From Salinarimonas chemoclinalis (lineage in GTDB: Bacteria > Pseudomonadota > Alphaproteobacteria > Rhizobiales > Beijerinckiaceae), in contig NZ_JBGMWH010000006.1 of assembly GCF_041514305.1 (NCBI RefSeq), forward strand, positions 1 through 64,000: a stretch of DNA of 64,000 bases, read 5' to 3'. The notes under the pieces were generated by a model, which made no database searches, was not told where the DNA came from, and saw only the letters and a list, made by a program, of their open reading frames with translations. The stretch's first letter is position 1; each line of letters begins with the position of its first letter. Of the stretch, positions 8,648-16,558 are shown piece after piece. The position numbers were made by a program, and so were the translations under genes.

Positions 8648-9613
8648 TCATCGAAGGCGGAATTTCAAATGCTCCACCATCTCCCGCGAGCCGAACACGA
8701 GCGGTGTGCGTTCGTGCAGGCTCGCCGCCGCGACGTCCAGTACGCGGTTGCCGTCGCCGACGACGGCGCGTCCGCCCGCAGCCTCGACGAGGAGCGCCAT
8801 CGGCGCCGCCTCGTAGACGAGCCGGAGGCGGCCCTTCGCATAGCCGCGGCGCGTATCGCCCGGATAGAGGAAGATGCCACCGCGCTCGAGGATGCGGTAG
8901 GCTTCCGCGACGAGCGACGCGATCCAGCGCATGTTGAAATCACGCCCCGCCGGCCCCTCGGCACCCGCGATCCGCTCGTCGAACCAGCTTTGCAGCGCCG
9001 CCGCCCAATGCCGCCGGTTGGACGCGTTTATCGCGAACTCGCGCGCGTCCTCCGGACAGCGCACCGCGTGCTCGGCGAGACGGAACGCCCCGTCGTCGGG
9101 ATCGCGGACATAGACGTCGACATGGTCGCCCATCGTCACCACGAGGGCCGTCAGCGGGCCGTAGATCACGAAGCCGGCCGCGAGTTGCTCCCGCCCCGGC
9201 GACAGAAACGTCGCGCGCGGGTCGTCGCGGGCCGGGCGAATCGAAAAGATCGTCCCGAGCGGCGCGTTGACGGCGATATTCGACGATCCGTCCAGCGGAT
9301 CGAGCGCGACCGCCAGCGGCGCGCCTCGCGTCAGCGCCTCGACGTCGGCGCGTTCCTCGGAAGCGAGCCAGCGCACGGGTGCGCCGGCGAGCGCCTCGTG
9401 CATCAGCCGATCGGCGATGAGATCGAGCCGCGTCTGCGCATCCGCGCCACCGGCCGCACCGATCACCGTCTCGTCGAGCGCTCCCCCGAGCGATCCGCGA
9501 GCGATCACGCGCGCGAGGCGCGCGCAGGCGCCGGCGAGCGCACGGACGGTGCGGGCAACGGGGTCGTCGCCCGCGAGGACGGCGTCGAGCGGCGTGCCGA
9601 GCGGCGGGCTCAC
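8648..9613 (-). CDS. fbp: Class 1 fructose-1,6-bisphosphatase
   Basis: A 321-residue class 1 FBPase, hydrolysing fructose 1,6-bisphosphate (in some bacteria also sedoheptulose 1,7-bisphosphate) to the 6-phosphate. The metal-binding signature DPLDGSSNIAVN lies about a third of the way in, preceded by ASEERADVEAL. YPGDTRRGYAKGRLRLVYEA and EAAGGRAV follow in the C-terminal half. The GTG start at 9613 overlaps the dhaL stop (GTGA, 9610-9613), so it is the last gene of the polyol operon. Coupling to a dihydroxyacetone-kinase-type subunit is unusual and suggests a dedicated role in carbon return to hexose phosphate. Confidence 0.9.
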   Translation of the reverse strand: MSPPLGTPLDAVLAGDDPVARTVRALAGACARLARVIARGSLGGALDETVIGAAGGADAQTRLDLIADRLMHEALAGAPVRWLASEERADVEALTRGAPLAVALDPLDGSSNIAVNAPLGTIFSIRPARDDPRATFLSPGREQLAAGFVIYGPLTALVVTMGDHVDVYVRDPDDGAFRLAEHAVRCPEDAREFAINASNRRHWAAALQSWFDERIAGAEGPAGRDFNMRWIASLVAEAYRILERGGIFLYPGDTRRGYAKGRLRLVYEAAPMALLVEAAGGRAVVGDGNRVLDVAAASLHERTPLVFGSREMVEHLKFRLR

Positions 9614-10254
9614 CGGTCGAGCCGCGCGGCGATGCCGTCCGCGAGCGCGCCGACGATCAGGCTGCACGAGGTCGCGCCCGCATCGAGAACGCCCTTCGAG
9701 CGCTCGCCGAGCCGACTCGCCCGGCCGATCTTGGCGACGAGGTCGCGGGTGCGCTCGCGTCCGTCGATCGCGGCCTGCTTCGTCGCCGCGAGCGCCTCGG
9801 GGAAGTCCTTGCCCTCTGCGGCCGCGGCCTCGGCGGTTTCGACGGCGGGGACGAGTGCGTCGAGCATGGTCTTGTCGCCGACCTTCGCCGCGCCGACGCT
9901 TTCGACGCCCGCGAGCCCCGCCCGCAGCATCGACGCGAACTTCGCGACGTCGATCGTTTCCGCGTCCTCGATCGCCTCGGCCGTCTCGATGAACATCATG
10001 CCGTAGAGCGGCCCCATCGAACCGCCGATCTCCGACATCAGGACTTGGCCGAGTGCGTCGAGCGCCTCCGCCAGCGAGGTCTCCCGCCCCGCGAGCCGCT
10101 CGGCCGCGCGGGAGAAGCCCTTCGCCATGTTCACGCCGTGGTCGCCGTCGCCGATCCTGCCGTCGATCTCGCTGAGATAGGCCCGGTTCTCGACGATGAC
10201 GGCCGCGATCTCGGACACGATCGCACCCGAACCGGCATTGCGTAGCGTCGCCAT
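9610..10254 (-). CDS. dhaL: Dihydroxyacetone kinase, ATP-binding DhaL subunit
   Basis: A 214-residue DhaL (DAK2) subunit. The Asp-rich Mg-ATP site IGDGDHG is at about residues 34-40 and the GGSMGPLYG loop at 77-85. It works with the upstream DhaK-type subunit to phosphorylate a short ketose such as dihydroxyacetone or erythrulose. No PTS component (DhaM) is nearby, so direct ATP use is likely. In this operon the ketose would come from the adjacent SDR acting on a polyol. Confidence 0.9.
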   Translation of the reverse strand: MATLRNAGSGAIVSEIAAVIVENRAYLSEIDGRIGDGDHGVNMAKGFSRAAERLAGRETSLAEALDALGQVLMSEIGGSMGPLYGMMFIETAEAIEDAETIDVAKFASMLRAGLAGVESVGAAKVGDKTMLDALVPAVETAEAAAAEGKDFPEALAATKQAAIDGRERTRDLVAKIGRASRLGERSKGVLDAGATSCSLIVGALADGIAARLDR

Positions 10255-10275
10255 GATGTCTCCTCGCGAACCGTC

Positions 10276-11268
10276 TCAGAAGCCGGGGCAGGCGGTCTCG
10301 ACCTCGAGCAGCGCCTCGAGTTCCTCGTCGAGCGCCATCACGGTGAGCGTCGCGCCGACCATCTCCAGCGAGGTGAAGTAATCGCCGACATACGATTTCG
10401 CGAGGACGAGCCCCCGCGCTTCGATCTGCGCGGCGATGCGATCGTAGAGCACGTAGAGCTCGTTGCGCGGCGTCGCCCCGAGCCCGGAGACGAGCACCGC
10501 GACGCGGGTGCCGGCGGGGAGATCGTGATCGTCGAGGACGATGCGCACCATCTCGTCGGCTATCTCGTTCGCCGGCTTCAGATCCTCCACCGCGACACCC
10601 GGCTCGCCGTGATGGCCGATGCCGACCTCCATCTTGCCGGGCTCGATCGCGAAGTTCGGACGCCCCACCGCCGGCAGCGTGCACGGCGCGAGGCCGACTC
10701 CCACCGAGCGGCAGGCGTCGATCGCCTTCTGCGCCGTATCGCGCACCTCGGCGAGCGAGGCGCCCGATGCGGCTTTCGCGCCGCCGACCTTCCACATGAA
10801 GATCTCGCCCGCCACCCCGCGGCGCTTCTCGCGCTCATCTTTCGGGGCGGAGGAGACGTCGTCGTTGGCGACGACGGTGAGCACCTCGATCCCCGCCTTG
10901 GCGGCGAGCTTCTGGGCCATCTTCACGTTCATGTTGTCGCCGGCGTAATTGCCGTAGAGCACGACGACACCCGCGCCGCCGTTCGACGCCTCGATCGCGT
11001 CGTGAAAGCTCTTCGCGGTCGGCGAGGAGAACAATTCACCGACCGCGACCGCGTCCACCATGTTGCGCCCCGTATAGCCGATGAATGCCGGCTCGTGCCC
11101 CGAGCCGCCGCCGGTGACGACGCCGACCTTGCCCTCGACGGGCGCAGCCGTCGAGACGACGACGCGCGGATTGCCGGGGTCGAGCCGCACCAGTTCGGCG
11201 TGGGCGCGCACGAAGCCGCGGACGGTTTCGTCGACGATGTCGTCGGGATTGTTGACGAAGCGCTGCAT
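10276..11268 (-). CDS. dhaK: Dihydroxyacetone/ketotetrose kinase substrate-binding DhaK subunit
   Basis: A 330-residue DhaK (DAK1) domain protein. GGGSGHEP (about 53-60) forms part of the substrate pocket. The His pair in GIGHHGEPG (219-220) is where the ketose is held covalently as a hemiaminal. The start is MQRFVNN at 11268; a longer frame to 11328 has no ribosome-binding advantage. DhaK paralogues paired with SDR and RpiB genes act as erythrulose kinases in the D-threitol/L-threitol pathways described for Mycobacterium smegmatis. That specificity is inferred here from neighbours. Confidence 0.88.
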   Translation of the reverse strand: MQRFVNNPDDIVDETVRGFVRAHAELVRLDPGNPRVVVSTAAPVEGKVGVVTGGGSGHEPAFIGYTGRNMVDAVAVGELFSSPTAKSFHDAIEASNGGAGVVVLYGNYAGDNMNVKMAQKLAAKAGIEVLTVVANDDVSSAPKDEREKRRGVAGEIFMWKVGGAKAASGASLAEVRDTAQKAIDACRSVGVGLAPCTLPAVGRPNFAIEPGKMEVGIGHHGEPGVAVEDLKPANEIADEMVRIVLDDHDLPAGTRVAVLVSGLGATPRNELYVLYDRIAAQIEARGLVLAKSYVGDYFTSLEMVGATLTVMALDEELEALLEVETACPGF

Positions 11269-11324
11269 GGCGTTTCCTCGTTCGTCTTTCGTTGTCGGGC
11301 GGACTCGACCGCTCACTCGGCCGC

Positions 11325-12092
11325 TCACTTGACGGTGTATCCGCCGTCGATCAGCAAGTCGGCGCCGTTGATCATCGCAGCCGCATCGGACGCGAGGAAG
11401 ACGGCGGCCGCCGCGATTTCGGCGGGCTCAGCGAAGCGACCGGTCGGGATCAGCCCCTTCATCGCCTCGCCCTTGTCGCCGGACCAGGCCTTCTTGCCGA
11501 GCTCGGTGAGGACGACGGTGGGCGAGATCGTGTTGACCGTGATGCCGTGTCGGCCCCACTCGAGCGCCATGGTCTTCGTCATGCCGATGACGGCGAATTT
11601 CGAGGCGCAATAGGCGACGTGCCCGTCTATGGCGACGCTGCCGGCCTGGGAGGCGAGGTTGACGATCCGCCCGTGGCCGCGCGCGATCATCCGCCGCCCC
11701 ACCGCCTGAGCGACGATGAACGAGCCGGTGAGATTGACGTCCATCGTGCGCCGCCAGGCGGCGAGGGTGATCTCCTCCGCAGGAGCGAGATCGACGATCC
11801 CGGCCGAGTTCACCAGGATGTCGATACGGCCGAAATCGGCGTCGATCGCGGAGACGGCCGCCTCGACGCTCGCCTCGTCGGAGACGTCGGCGCCGTAGGC
11901 CCGCGCGTCCCGCAGGCCGGACGCCCTCGTCCGCGCCGCCGTCTCGTCGCGGTCGACGAGCGCGACGCGGGCGCCCTTGGCGGCGAAGGCGTCGACGATG
12001 GCCGCGCCGATACCCGACGCGGCCCCGGTGACGAGGGCGACCTTGCCGTCGAGCGGAAAGCCGAGATCGAGCGATGCGGGTGCGTGCGTCAT
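11325..12092 (-). CDS. SDR polyol dehydrogenase, GolD/D-threitol dehydrogenase-like
   Basis: A 255-residue classical short-chain dehydrogenase. TGAASGIG (23-30) binds NAD, with catalytic Ser148, Tyr161 and Lys165 (YxxxK). The C-terminal portion TVVLTELGKKAW and GEAMKGLIPTGRF resembles NAD-dependent GolD and D-threitol dehydrogenases, which oxidise a polyol to a ketose. Its position between a sugar ABC binding-protein gene and dhaK fits polyol uptake, oxidation, then phosphorylation. Alternative polyol substrates cannot be excluded by sequence alone. Confidence 0.85.
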   Translation of the reverse strand: MTHAPASLDLGFPLDGKVALVTGAASGIGAAIVDAFAAKGARVALVDRDETAARTRASGLRDARAYGADVSDEASVEAAVSAIDADFGRIDILVNSAGIVDLAPAEEITLAAWRRTMDVNLTGSFIVAQAVGRRMIARGHGRIVNLASQAGSVAIDGHVAYCASKFAVIGMTKTMALEWGRHGITVNTISPTVVLTELGKKAWSGDKGEAMKGLIPTGRFAEPAEIAAAAVFLASDAAAMINGADLLIDGGYTVK

Positions 12093-12153
12093 GCCGGAAC
12101 CTGTCGGAGTGGGAAGCGCGAGGAAGCCGGGCCTGGCGCATGTGTGTGGGTGC

Positions 12154-12167
12154 GGCCGGGCCCGGCC
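12154..12167. other. GC-rich hairpin downstream of the sugar-binding protein gene
   Basis: GGCCGGGCCCGGCC is a perfect 14-bp palindrome 9 bases beyond the binding-protein stop codon, within an 83-bp gap before the SDR gene. There is no T tract, so it is not a standard terminator. A 3'-end hairpin protecting the mRNA of an abundant periplasmic protein is plausible. Confidence 0.35.
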
Positions 12168-12175
12168 CTAGTCGA

Positions 12176-13165
12176 TCACTGACGGCGCTCGAGCAGAGCG
12201 TCGACGTTCTCCATCGTCACGGGGGTCCACGGCACGTTGTACTCCGCTTCCGTGCCGCCGGCCCACGCCATGTCCGGATACTGCTCCCAGATGTCGGACA
12301 TCGGCGCATGATCCTCCTCCGTCGCCGCCTGGATGGCGAGATCGAGGGCGCCCTGCGCCTGGGCGCGCGCGTCCTGGAGGATCGAGCTCATCTCGTCGCG
12401 CTTCACCGCCATGAGCGCATCCGTGACGCCGTCGATGCCGGCGATGGCGAAGTCGTCGACCGCGAGCCCGGCGGCCTTGATCGCCTCGATGGCGCCGAGT
12501 GCCATCTCGTCGTTCTGGCCGATGACACCGTCGATCTCACCCGGATGCGCGGTGATCCAGTTCTCCATCAGCGTCTGCGCCTCGGCGCGTGACCAATTGG
12601 CGGTCTGTTGCTGGAGCACGGTCACGTTCGGGCACTCGGCGAGAGCCTTCTCGTTGCCCTCGAGGCGCTGGATCTGCGCCGACTGACCGATCGGGCCCTC
12701 GATGATCACGACGTTGCCCTCGCAGCCGATGGCGTCGAGCACGATCTTCGCCTCCATGTAGCCGGACTGAACGTCGTCCGAGCCGACATAGGCGGTGAGG
12801 AGATCGGAATTGACGCGGGTGTTCGAGCCGATCACGGGGATGCCGGCATCTGCCGCCGCCTGGACGGCGGTCGCGCCCGCTTCGATGTCGATCGGCACGA
12901 AGATGATCGCGTCGAAGCCCTGCGTGATCATCGTCTCGAACTGCTCCTGCTGCACGAGTGCGTCGTAGCGGCCGTCGAAGATCGTGAGATCGACCATGCC
13001 GCTCTCGACCGCCGGATGCTCCTCGAGCGCGGCCGACCAGATCTGCATGAACTCGGCCTGCAGCCCATAGACGGCCGCGCCGATCTTCAAGGGCTCGTCC
13101 TGCGCCGAGGCGGCGCCCGATGCCAGGCTCGCCGCTGCGGCGATGGCGATGAGATGACGCTTCAT
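12176..13165 (-). CDS. Sugar ABC transporter periplasmic binding protein (RbsB-like)
   Basis: A 329-residue periplasmic-binding protein of the ribose/pentose type (Peripla_BP_4). The signal peptide runs to about residue 22 (ASGAASAQ). Typical elements are IDIEAGATAVQAAADAGIPVIG, VIGQNDEMALGAIEA and IAGIDGVTDALMAV. The start is MKRHL at 13165, set by GGAGGGAAC just upstream. It captures the substrate for the adjacent RbsC- and RbsA-like components; operon context points to a C4-C5 polyol or ketose. Confidence 0.9.
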   Translation of the reverse strand: MKRHLIAIAAAASLASGAASAQDEPLKIGAAVYGLQAEFMQIWSAALEEHPAVESGMVDLTIFDGRYDALVQQEQFETMITQGFDAIIFVPIDIEAGATAVQAAADAGIPVIGSNTRVNSDLLTAYVGSDDVQSGYMEAKIVLDAIGCEGNVVIIEGPIGQSAQIQRLEGNEKALAECPNVTVLQQQTANWSRAEAQTLMENWITAHPGEIDGVIGQNDEMALGAIEAIKAAGLAVDDFAIAGIDGVTDALMAVKRDEMSSILQDARAQAQGALDLAIQAATEEDHAPMSDIWEQYPDMAWAGGTEAEYNVPWTPVTMENVDALLERRQ

Positions 13166-13232
13166 GTCGTTCCCTCCGGTTCTGTGTGTTCGCCGATGCG
13201 CCGCATCTTCGCGGGCACCACTCTTCAAGCGG

Positions 13233-14246
13233 TCATTCCCGCTTGTTCCGGGACTGGTCGAGCATCACCGCAGCCACGATGAGCATGCCCTTGATGACCA
13301 GCTGGTAGTAGGATTCGACCCCCATCAGATCGAGGCCGTTGTTGACGACGCCGATCAGGAGCGCCCCGATCAGCGTGCCCGTGACGCGCCCGACGCCGCC
13401 GGCGAGGCTGGTCCCGCCGATGACGACGGCGGCGATCGCGTCGAGTTCGTAGGCGACGCCCGCCTGCGGCAGGGCGGAGCCGGTGCGCGCGGCGAGCATC
13501 ATCCCCGCGAGGCCGGCGAGCGCGCCGGAGATCACGAAGACGAGCAGCCGGATGCGCGTGACGTCGATGCCGGACACGGTCGCGGCATGCGGATTGCCGC
13601 CCGCCGCATAGACGTGCCGCCCGAAGCGGGTCTGCGACAACACCCACCATGAGACGAGGAAGACGAGGCCGAAGATCACCACCGGCATCGGCACGCCGAG
13701 CACGTCGCCCGTCCCGATCCAGCGGAATTCCGGCGTCAGCGCGGGCACCGGTCTCCCGTCGACGTAGAGCAGGGTCAGGCCGCGCGCGATCGAGAGCATG
13801 CCGAGCGTCGCGACGAAGGCGGGTACCGAGAAGCGCGCGACGACGACGCCGTTCACCGCGCCCGCCGCCGCGCCGACGAGGAGGCCGGCGGCGAGCGCCA
13901 GCACGACGGGGTAAGGCCCGCCCGCCACCATCGCCGTCGAGGACGTCGTCGCCAGCGAGGCGGCGACGACGCCCGCGAGCGCCACTACCGATCCCACGGA
14001 GAGGTCGATGCCGCGCGCCAGGATGACGAAGGTCAGACCGATGGCCAGAATGCCGTTGATCGCGGTCTGGCGAAGCACGTTGAGGATGTTGCGCGTGGTG
14101 AGGAAGTACTCGTTCAGGAGCGACAGCGCGACGCACACGACGACGAGCGCGATGAGGATGCCCCAGCGCTGCGCCGCGCTCGTCGCCCTGCGCTTCGTCT
14201 TCTCCCCGACGACGGGCTCGCGCTCCTTCTCCACCACGCTCGACAT
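13233..14246 (-). CDS. Sugar ABC transporter permease (RbsC-like)
   Basis: A 337-residue inner-membrane permease of the BPD_transp_2 family with eight to ten hydrophobic segments. The motifs GLTFVILARGIDLSVGSV and GGTSLAGGVGRVTGTLIG are hallmarks of RbsC-type permeases. The ATG at 14246 follows GGGAGGTCGG. The N-terminal 25 residues are charged and cytoplasmic. It pairs with the double-ATPase upstream and the binding protein downstream. Confidence 0.92.
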   Translation of the reverse strand: MSSVVEKEREPVVGEKTKRRATSAAQRWGILIALVVVCVALSLLNEYFLTTRNILNVLRQTAINGILAIGLTFVILARGIDLSVGSVVALAGVVAASLATTSSTAMVAGGPYPVVLALAAGLLVGAAAGAVNGVVVARFSVPAFVATLGMLSIARGLTLLYVDGRPVPALTPEFRWIGTGDVLGVPMPVVIFGLVFLVSWWVLSQTRFGRHVYAAGGNPHAATVSGIDVTRIRLLVFVISGALAGLAGMMLAARTGSALPQAGVAYELDAIAAVVIGGTSLAGGVGRVTGTLIGALLIGVVNNGLDLMGVESYYQLVIKGMLIVAAVMLDQSRNKRE

Positions 14247-14284
14247 CCGACCTCCCGCTTTTCGATCCGTCGTCCCGCGCGCGC

Positions 14285-15766
14285 TCAGGTCGCGAGGTGA
14301 AGCAAGTTCTGCGCGTTCATGTCCGCGCCCGAGATCGTCCCGGCCATGCGCCCGTCGCGCATGACCACGACGCGATCGGCCATGCCGAGCACCTCGTCGA
14401 CCTCCGACGAGACGAGCAGCACGGTGCCGCCCGCCGCGGCGAAATCCGACATGATCCGGTAGATCTCCCGCTTGGCGCCGACGTCGACGCCGCGGGTCGG
14501 CTCGTCGAGGAGCAGGATGCGCGGCTCGGTCAAGAACCATTTGCCGAGCACCACCTTCTGCTGGTTGCCGCCCGACAGGTTGACGACGCCGAGCCGGTCC
14601 GACGCGGTCTTGATGTCGAACATGGCGATCATGCGCTCGGCCGCGTCCGCCTCCCGGCGCCGGCTCATCACCGGGCCGAAGCCGAGTGCGCCGAGCCTCG
14701 CGAGACAGATGTTGGCGCGCACGTCCTCGGTGAGGACGAGGCCGGAGCCCTTGCGGTCTTCGGTGACGAAGGCGAGGCCGGCCGAGATGGCGTCCGCCGG
14801 CGAGCGCAGCATCACCTTTTCGCCGCCGATGCGGATTTCGCCGGCGTGCTCGTGCGCGAGGCCGAACAGGCGTTCGAAAATCTCGGTGCGGCCCGAGCCC
14901 ATCAGCCCGTAGAAGCCGAGAATCTCGCCGCGACGCGCCTCGAAGGCGACGTCTCGCACACCGTTGCGGCTCGCGAGACCTTCGACCGAGAGCGCGATCT
15001 CGTCGCGCGGCACGTTCTCCTTGACGAATTCCTCGCTCAGCTTGCGCCCGACGATGAGCTGGACGAGCCTGTCTTTGCTCACGTCGGCGAGATCGCCCGC
15101 CTCGACGAAGCGCCCGTCGCGGAAGACCGTGTAGTCGTCGGCGATGTCGAAGATTTCCGAAAGTCGATGGCTGACGTAGACGATGCCCTTGCCCTCGGCC
15201 TTGAGCGCCGAGATCGCCTGGAAAAGGTGATCGGCCTCGTGCTCGCCGAGCGCCGAAGTCGGCTCGTCCATGATGATGACATCGGAATCGTAGCTCAGCG
15301 CCTTGGCGATCTCGACGAGCTGCACTTCCGCGACCGACAGATCCATCATGAGGTCCGTCGGCGCGAGCACGAAGCGGAGACGTTCGAGCAGCGCCGCCGC
15401 CGCGATGTTCATGTTCTCGAAATCGACGCGGCCGAAGCGGCCGATCGGTTCGCGCCCGAGATAGATGTTCTCCGCGACCGTCATCGCGGGGACGGGGCTC
15501 AGCTCCTGCTCGATGATGGAGATGCCGGCCGCCAGCGCCTCGGACGGCGAGGAGAAAGCGACGGGGCGACCACGCAGGCGGACCTCGCCGGCGTCTCGCG
15601 CGTGGATGCCCATGAGGATCTTCAGAAAGGTCGACTTGCCGGCGCCGTTGCCGCCGCACAGCGCGTGGACGGAGCCCGCACGCAGCCGGAAACGCCCGTC
15701 GACGAGCGCCGCAACGCCCGAGAACGACTTGCGAAGACCCTCGGCCTCGAGCAGCGGCTCGCTCAA
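14285..15766 (-). CDS. Sugar ABC transporter double ATPase (RbsA-like)
   Basis: A 493-residue ATPase with two fused ABC domains, as in RbsA/MglA. The first has Walker A GGNGAGKS and DEPTSALGEHE. The second has the usual altered P-loop GLMGSGRTE, signature LSGGNQQK and DEPTRGVDVGAK. The start is an unusual TTG at 15766, set by GGAGGAGG seven bases upstream. It is first in the leftward operon, so the inverted repeat at 15782-15797 lies over its leader. Confidence 0.92.
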   Translation of the reverse strand: MSEPLLEAEGLRKSFSGVAALVDGRFRLRAGSVHALCGGNGAGKSTFLKILMGIHARDAGEVRLRGRPVAFSSPSEALAAGISIIEQELSPVPAMTVAENIYLGREPIGRFGRVDFENMNIAAAALLERLRFVLAPTDLMMDLSVAEVQLVEIAKALSYDSDVIIMDEPTSALGEHEADHLFQAISALKAEGKGIVYVSHRLSEIFDIADDYTVFRDGRFVEAGDLADVSKDRLVQLIVGRKLSEEFVKENVPRDEIALSVEGLASRNGVRDVAFEARRGEILGFYGLMGSGRTEIFERLFGLAHEHAGEIRIGGEKVMLRSPADAISAGLAFVTEDRKGSGLVLTEDVRANICLARLGALGFGPVMSRRREADAAERMIAMFDIKTASDRLGVVNLSGGNQQKVVLGKWFLTEPRILLLDEPTRGVDVGAKREIYRIMSDFAAAGGTVLLVSSEVDEVLGMADRVVVMRDGRMAGTISGADMNAQNLLHLAT

Positions 15767-15781
15767 CGTCGCCTCCTCCTC

Positions 15782-15797
15782 TTGTGCTTTTGCACAA
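15782..15797. promoter_or_regulatory. Inverted repeat, candidate SorC-regulator operator
   Basis: TTGTGC-TTTT-GCACAA is a perfect 6-4-6 dyad, 16 bases upstream of the TTG start of the ABC operon. A matching half-site GCACAA recurs at 15993-15998 near the rpiB start. This is the only recurring dyad element noticed in the divergent gap, and a SorC-family regulator is encoded just downstream of rpiB. Confidence 0.4.
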
Positions 15798-15970
15798 CAT
15801 TATGAGCGAATGATCGTATCCGTCAAGGCGGAGATCGCCCCGGAGTCGGTCGGGAACGGGTTTGCGCCGCAGCATTCGTGCTGCATGGCGGTAAAGTTGT
15901 ACCGTTTTCGCATTCCAGAACGTTCATTGCCCACTCCGAAGGGCGGCTGCGTCGGTGCTGCGGATTGACT

Positions 15971-15998
15971 TTTGATCACACAGCGGTCAAATGCACAA
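15971..15998. promoter_or_regulatory. Second dyad and half-site upstream of rpiB
   Basis: TTTGATC (15971-15977) and GGTCAAA (15985-15991) form an imperfect dyad with a 7-base centre. It is followed directly by TGCACAA (15992-15998), which repeats the half-site found beside the ABC operon. It ends 26 bases before the rpiB start. A role as operator or activator site is inferred. Confidence 0.33.
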
Positions 15999-16024
15999 AC
16001 AGCTTTCGTACTAGGAGGTCCATG

Positions 16025-16474
16025 ATGCGGCTCGCGATCGGCTGCGACGAAGCGGGGTTCGCGCTCAAGGAAGCGCTCAAAGACGCGCTGGCTCCCCGTG
16101 GTTACGAGCTGACGGATTACGGTGTCGGCGAAGGCGAGACGGCGCTCTATCCCGACGTCGCCATCGCGGTCGGGGAGGCGGTCGCGCGCGGTGCGCACGA
16201 CCGGGCGATCCTGATTTGCGGCACCGGCATCGGCGTCGCGATCAGCGCCAACAAGGTCAAGGGCGTGCGCGCCGCACAGGCGCACGACACCTATTCGGCG
16301 GAGCGGGCGCAGAAGAGCAACGATGCGCAGATCCTCTGCCTCGGCGCACGGGTCATCGGCCACGAACTGGCCAAGACCGTCGTCGACGCGTGGCTCGGCT
16401 CCCATTTCGAGGGCGGTCGTTCCGCGCCCAAGGTCGAGCGGATCCGCTCCTACGAAGCCGGCCCTGCGGCTTGA
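16025..16474 (+). CDS. RpiB/LacAB-family sugar-phosphate isomerase
   Basis: A 149-residue RpiB-type isomerase with the catalytic Cys65 in ICGTGIGVAIS, and GCDEAG near the start in place of the more usual GxDHAG. These enzymes convert aldose and ketose phosphates (ribose 5-P/ribulose 5-P, or erythrulose 4-P/erythrose 4-P in the DerI/EryI branch). AGGAGG at 16013-16018 favours the ATG at 16025 over the adjacent ATG at 16022. It heads a rightward pair with the SorC regulator and probably completes the pathway by making D-erythrose 4-phosphate. Confidence 0.87.
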   Translation: MRLAIGCDEAGFALKEALKDALAPRGYELTDYGVGEGETALYPDVAIAVGEAVARGAHDRAILICGTGIGVAISANKVKGVRAAQAHDTYSAERAQKSNDAQILCLGARVIGHELAKTVVDAWLGSHFEGGRSAPKVERIRSYEAGPAA

Positions 16475-16558
16475 ACGGGTCTCGCGCCCACCCGCGCGCG
16501 CCTATATAGTCGCGCAGGGTACGGCGCCGCTGGTTGAAGGGTGCCCGGGGGCCGGCGG

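Noticed and set aside
8588..10006. A 472-codon plus-strand frame opposite fbp and dhaL
   Set aside because: No family features. The opposite strand encodes clear FBPase and DhaL motifs with coupled stop and start codons.
13233..15875. A possible single 880-residue fusion of ATPase and permease on the minus strand
   Set aside because: The upstream part is a shadow of the ATPase, which is in another frame. The permease has its own ATG and ribosome-binding site at 14246.
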